Assembly (NCBI RefSeq): GCF_021462225.1
Contig: NC_061813.1
Span: 16,826,442 to 16,890,441, forward strand
Source: Girardinichthys multiradiatus
Lineage: Eukaryota; Chordata; Actinopteri; Cyprinodontiformes; Goodeidae
DNA length: 64,000 bases
Reading direction: 5' to 3'
The notes under the pieces were generated by a model that saw only the letters and a list, made by a program, of their open reading frames with translations, did not search any database and was not told where the DNA came from. The position numbers were made by a program, and so were the translations under genes. Positions 60,568 to 64,000 of the stretch are shown in pieces (the stretch's first letter is position 1; each line of letters starts with the position of its first letter).

Positions 60568-60808
60568 CTGCAACAAATAACGTAAGTGTTGAGTTAACAA
60601 AGAGGCTTTCCTATTATTTATTATTTAAAAAAAATAAATTAATCAGAAACATTTCAATTTCCAAAAGATAAATCAAAGAAAACCAAGACAAACTTATAAT
60701 CAGATTGAACATACACGTGATTTTATTTGATTATCCGAAAAATAAACACAGAAACATACTCAACCCCAGTAACAAGGAGGGATATGCATAGTCTAACAGG
60801 ATATTCAC
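60568..60808 (-). other. slc35b3: slc35b3 short intron (241 bp)
   Basis: Donor GTGAAT at 60808-60803 and acceptor AG at 60568-60569. No inserted repeat is recognised. Confidence 0.85.
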
Positions 60809-60901
60809 CTCTGAGCAGAAAGCCACAGCTGGTCCCAGCCCACCCACACAGAGCAAGCCTCCCAGTATGTAGATGAAACCGATGGAGTACGAGTACAGCA
60901 C
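60809..60901 (-). CDS. slc35b3: slc35b3 coding exon (fourth from last)
   Basis: A 93-bp exon of exactly 31 codons, 'VLYSYSIGFIYILGGLLC' then 'VGGLGPAVAFCSE', covering one membrane segment and a loop. V-L-Y-S-Y-S-I-G-F-x-Y-I-L and G-L-G-P-A-V are conserved in the family. The acceptor is '...GTTCACAG' and the donor 'AGAG|GTGAAT'. Phase 0 on both sides. Confidence 0.96.
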
Positions 60902-62999
60902 CTGTGAACACAGAGCTAAGCGATGAATCAGTGATGTCACACTAGGAGTTAGTTTCATCTTTCAGTTGAAACACTAAACATAAATGTCAGCAGGGGTACA
61001 TGTCCTGTATTTATCTCTGACATGTCAACAAATCTACAGGACAACATGTTCTCATTTTAATACACAGAGAGACTCATTTGTTGACAACGCTGGTAAAGGT
61101 GTGTACAAAAAATACATTCATCTTAGAATTGAAATAGCATAATATCACATAACAATTTGGGGGGGGGGGGGTGCTTTATGAATGACTCTTTTTATTCAAA
61201 AATCACTGGTCACACAATTGTTGCTACCCCTGCATGCAATAAGGTATAGGCCTCTTGTCAATAGAATAGGGTTCCAAGGTTGGAGCATATAAAGAGAGGC
61301 CTCTTTGACCATTCTTCCTTGCACAATCTTTCTTCATTACCCAGAGTCCTCAGTCCTCCCTTATTTCTGTTAGTCTTTAAATCACCCATGCCAGCTGACA
61401 GCCTTGCCTGAGCCCGACACAACATAATCTTAGATGGGTCCCATCCACGCCAAGACATTATTAATACTGCATTACATCTCCGTCTTTCTCCTCCCACCGT
61501 TTCCCTTACTCTCCTCTTCCCCCTCCTATCTGCTCCATACCATGATTTGTTTTAGTCTTCCTCCTTAGAACAGGTTCTACATGCTATTCCTGCCATATAA
61601 CACCAACAGTGACAGAGATCTTGCAAATCAAAAGGCTATTAAATACTTTGTTTTATGTTATAATCTCATTAAAATGTACCCATGTATAAATATAAATTTT
61701 GGGACTTTTGGCTTTTCAAGCTGCTGGATGGTCCAAATCGTTCATATTTTAGGCTATGGCTGGTTTACATGTTCAAATCTGAGCTTCATGGACTGAACCT
61801 TCCTTTAGCAATTGAGGTCCTACAGCAATAAATTCATTTCATTCATGACCGCTCACCTCCAGCCCAGATCCTACCTGCGGCGGTAAGGACATGCCTGGCA
61901 GTAACGTCACACTGGAGCAAGTTACAAAAACAGTGCAGTCATTAACGTTTACCAGCCTCCAAATGTTACCTGTCAGACCTGTTCTAAGTAAAACTTCCTC
62001 AACAAAGATATACAGCAGGTCTCTGACAGAAACTCCTCATTTTGTTAGCGCCATTGGAGCAGAGGACACAGATATGAAGGCAGGCCATACCTGCAGCTTC
62101 AGATGTGTTGCTCAGGTGACAGACACGGTACCGTTTCTTTATGTCACAGTGATGAGAGACTGCCTGACCTAGAGCAGGTCAGACTGAGGCTGCATATGTT
62201 CCTCTCTCTGCCTGCAGCACTTTGTCTGTTAAATACTTTACTGAAGCAGCTTCATGAACTCAAAGTCAGAAGTTGTTTCAGTGGCCAAACCATTTTTGTG
62301 CTTGTGATGGTGAAAGATGCAATAATCATCCATTATTTCAAAGAGTTCATAATACTAAGCACAAGATCCCAGAGTCTTTGATGAACAAAGAAAGGCTCAC
62401 AGGATCACAGATTCTCATCTTCATCCAAACTTACCAAGACTGTTTGTGTTCAAAAAACTCAATCTTAGCCTGATCTGAAGAAAGCACATATTAACAGCAA
62501 ACTGGCATGTAGATGACATTGAATTGTTGTTAAGAAACGGGCTCTTGGTGACCCCCGATATTCTGCTCTTTACTACAGTTCTAAAACAGTGAGTGTTGGA
62601 GAATGTTTAGACATCCCTACCATCCTGCTTGCTGTGTTTATTGGCAAGATAAATCCAGCTCCTTATCCAGCTTAGTGCCCAATGAGCAAAAGAAATGGAC
62701 CTCTATGTCACGTCATATTTATACCCCACCGACACAGAAAGTAAGACACTCTAAACATAAAAAAGTATGACTTTTTAAAAAGCACCTGTTACATTTATCT
62801 TCAAGGGATCATTACCTAAAATTTTGCCACAGGTAATTTTGTTAAGGTTCCTTACTAAATCAAATTTTCAGAATGAGACTATGCAGCTGTAATTAAAAGA
62901 CACATTTACTCTAAGGGTTTTTACTCATATTTACCGTGTGCCAACAAATGTATCCACATCTGTATACATTATTTTTTAGTAATATAAAAACAAATGTAC
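60902..62999 (-). other. slc35b3: slc35b3 intron (2.1 kb)
   Basis: Donor GTACAT at 62999-62994 and acceptor AG at 60902-60903. It has a G12 run at 61159-61170. 61190-61560 and 61890-62620 are moderately complex sequence that could be old transposon material, but I could not assign a family. The open frames inside have no known domain. Confidence 0.8.
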
Positions 63000-63097
63000 C
63001 ATTTCAGAGTTGGAACCGTTGTGGAGCTTCATGGCTTTTTCCTGCACATTTCCAATGACAGCATCTGCACACAGAGCCAGGGAGATGAGCATAACAC
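63000..63097 (-). CDS. slc35b3: slc35b3 coding exon (fifth from last)
   Basis: A 98-bp exon whose first two bases complete a split Gly codon (phase 1), then 'VMLISLALCADAVIGNVQEK' and 'AMKLHNGSNSEM'. L-I-S-L-A-L-C-A-D-A-[VI]-I-G-N-V-Q-E-K-A-M is a signature of the SLC35B2/B3 PAPS transporters. 'M' joins the next exon's 'VLYSYS' in phase 0, as expected. The acceptor is '...TTTTGCAG' and the donor 'GAAATG|GTACAT'. The preceding exons are not in the window, so the gene is partial. Confidence 0.96.
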
Positions 63098-64000
63098 CTG
63101 CAAAACAAAAAAATAAAATAAAAACAAATTTACTACAAATGTGTTCTGTCAAGGTGCAAAAAAGGGTTTGATTCATACTTTATACAACATACATAAAAAG
63201 GAGAATGAAACACATGCGAAGAGCTGCGGCAAACTTACATATGGCCGTATGTAAAGAGCAGGAGTGAACCAGAAGGTACTGACTTTCCACACAACCAATA
63301 ATTTTGAATACCTCAAAAGAACCTGCATATTAGCATTAAATGTGAAATACATCAAGGCTATAAGGTAGCGCAGTTGGTAGCACTGTTGCTTCGCAACAAA
63401 AAGGTCCTGGGTTCGATTCCCGGCCGGGGGTCTTTCTGCATGGCGTTTGCATGTTCTCCAAGTGCATGCGTGGGTTCTCTCTGGGTACTCTTCCTCCCAC
63501 AGTCCAAAAACATGCCTGTTACATTAATTGGTTTCTCTAAATTGCCCTTAGGTGTGAATGAGCGTGTTCTGTGTTGCCCTGTGATGGATTGGCGATCTGT
63601 CCAGGATGTATCCTGCCTCCCGCCATAGACTGCTGGAGGTCCCCGCGACCCACTATGGAATAGGCGGTATAGAAGATAAATCAATGAATAAATATGAAAT
63701 TCATGCTCTACGAAGCACTGATTGGTACTAAATGCTAGTGTTGGTGCTGTAAGTCATCTGTGACTGAGAACTGAAAACAAGAACCTGAAAATAGCATTTG
63801 TTTTTGTATTTTCAGAAGGGGGCAGCTCTGTAAAAATGTAATCTTATTGGAAAGCCCCGTCTCACGCGCAGTCTGAAAATCAGGTGAAATTAGAAATTAA
63901 TGCGCACGGGCAGAAAATAACTTCTGACCAGTCGAGAACCCACAGAAGACGAAGATATCAACATCAACAGTTGCAGATCGCAGAGGAATAACTTGTGCTG
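63098..64000 (-). other. slc35b3: slc35b3 upstream intron, partial
   Basis: Intronic sequence up to the window edge. It holds the SINE at 63357-63692; no further exon is found. Confidence 0.7.
63357..63692 (+). mobile_element. tRNA-derived SINE, near full length
   Basis: The head 'AAGGTAGCGCAGTTGGTAGC' (A box) and B box 'GGGTTCGATTCCCGG' are well preserved. The body is 'TTTCTGCATGGCGTTTGCAT', 'CATTAATTGGTTTCTCTAAA', 'TGTGATGGATTGGCGATCTG' and 'TCCAGGATGTATCCTGCCTC', with the tail 'GATAAATCAATGAATAAATA'. It is the best-preserved member of the larger SINE family in this window and is about 335 bp long. It lies antisense in the slc35b3 intron. Confidence 0.88.

Noticed and set aside
61258..61497. 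79-codon minus-strand frame in an slc35b3 intron as a cassette exon
   Set aside because: No similarity to the transporter family, and inserting it would break the conserved join between the 63000-63097 and 60809-60901 exons.
63173..63355. Minus-strand open frame upstream of the slc35b3 63000-63097 exon as a further exon
   Set aside because: No family similarity and no acceptor/donor pair in the required phase.

Overview
The window reads as nuclear DNA of a teleost fish. It has AT-rich intergenic DNA, short coding exons with GT/AG introns, many degraded Tc1/mariner transposons of the kinds common in fish, tRNA-derived SINEs, LINE fragments, a Ty3/gypsy retrotransposon and long microsatellites. 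The species cannot be told from sequence alone. No bacterial or phage features and no CRISPR array were seen.

One host gene is recognisable. The 3' half of slc35b3, a Golgi PAPS transporter, lies on the minus strand between 55919 and 63097 as five coding exons. All four internal junctions have GT/AG sites and matching phases, and the earlier exons lie beyond 64000. The exons encode about 173 C-terminal residues. After its TAG stop the frame stays open for another 65 codons, the most unusual coding observation in the window.

Layout. 1-2975 holds a Tc1 end, a tRNA-SINE and LINE fragments, one of them internally inverted. 2976-8207 is a minus-strand Ty3/gypsy element that has lost its 3' end and carries frameshifts, stops and an altered reverse transcriptase active-site motif. 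8208-55700 is a region of about 47 kb with no host gene that I can support. It holds roughly a dozen Tc1-like remnants, a palindromic MITE, SINEs, an L2-like LINE, AT, GATA and GT microsatellites, and one well-preserved Tc1-like element at 37616-39228 with 200-bp inverted repeats and a single frameshift. 55725-63700 is the slc35b3 locus, whose introns carry three further Tc1-like elements (two of them nested) and a SINE.

No pathway or operon links the genes here. The window is best read as the tail of one housekeeping transporter gene next to a large transposon-filled intergenic space, parts of which may be regulatory. Family assignments rest on motifs read by eye and on memory of conserved families; no search was run.
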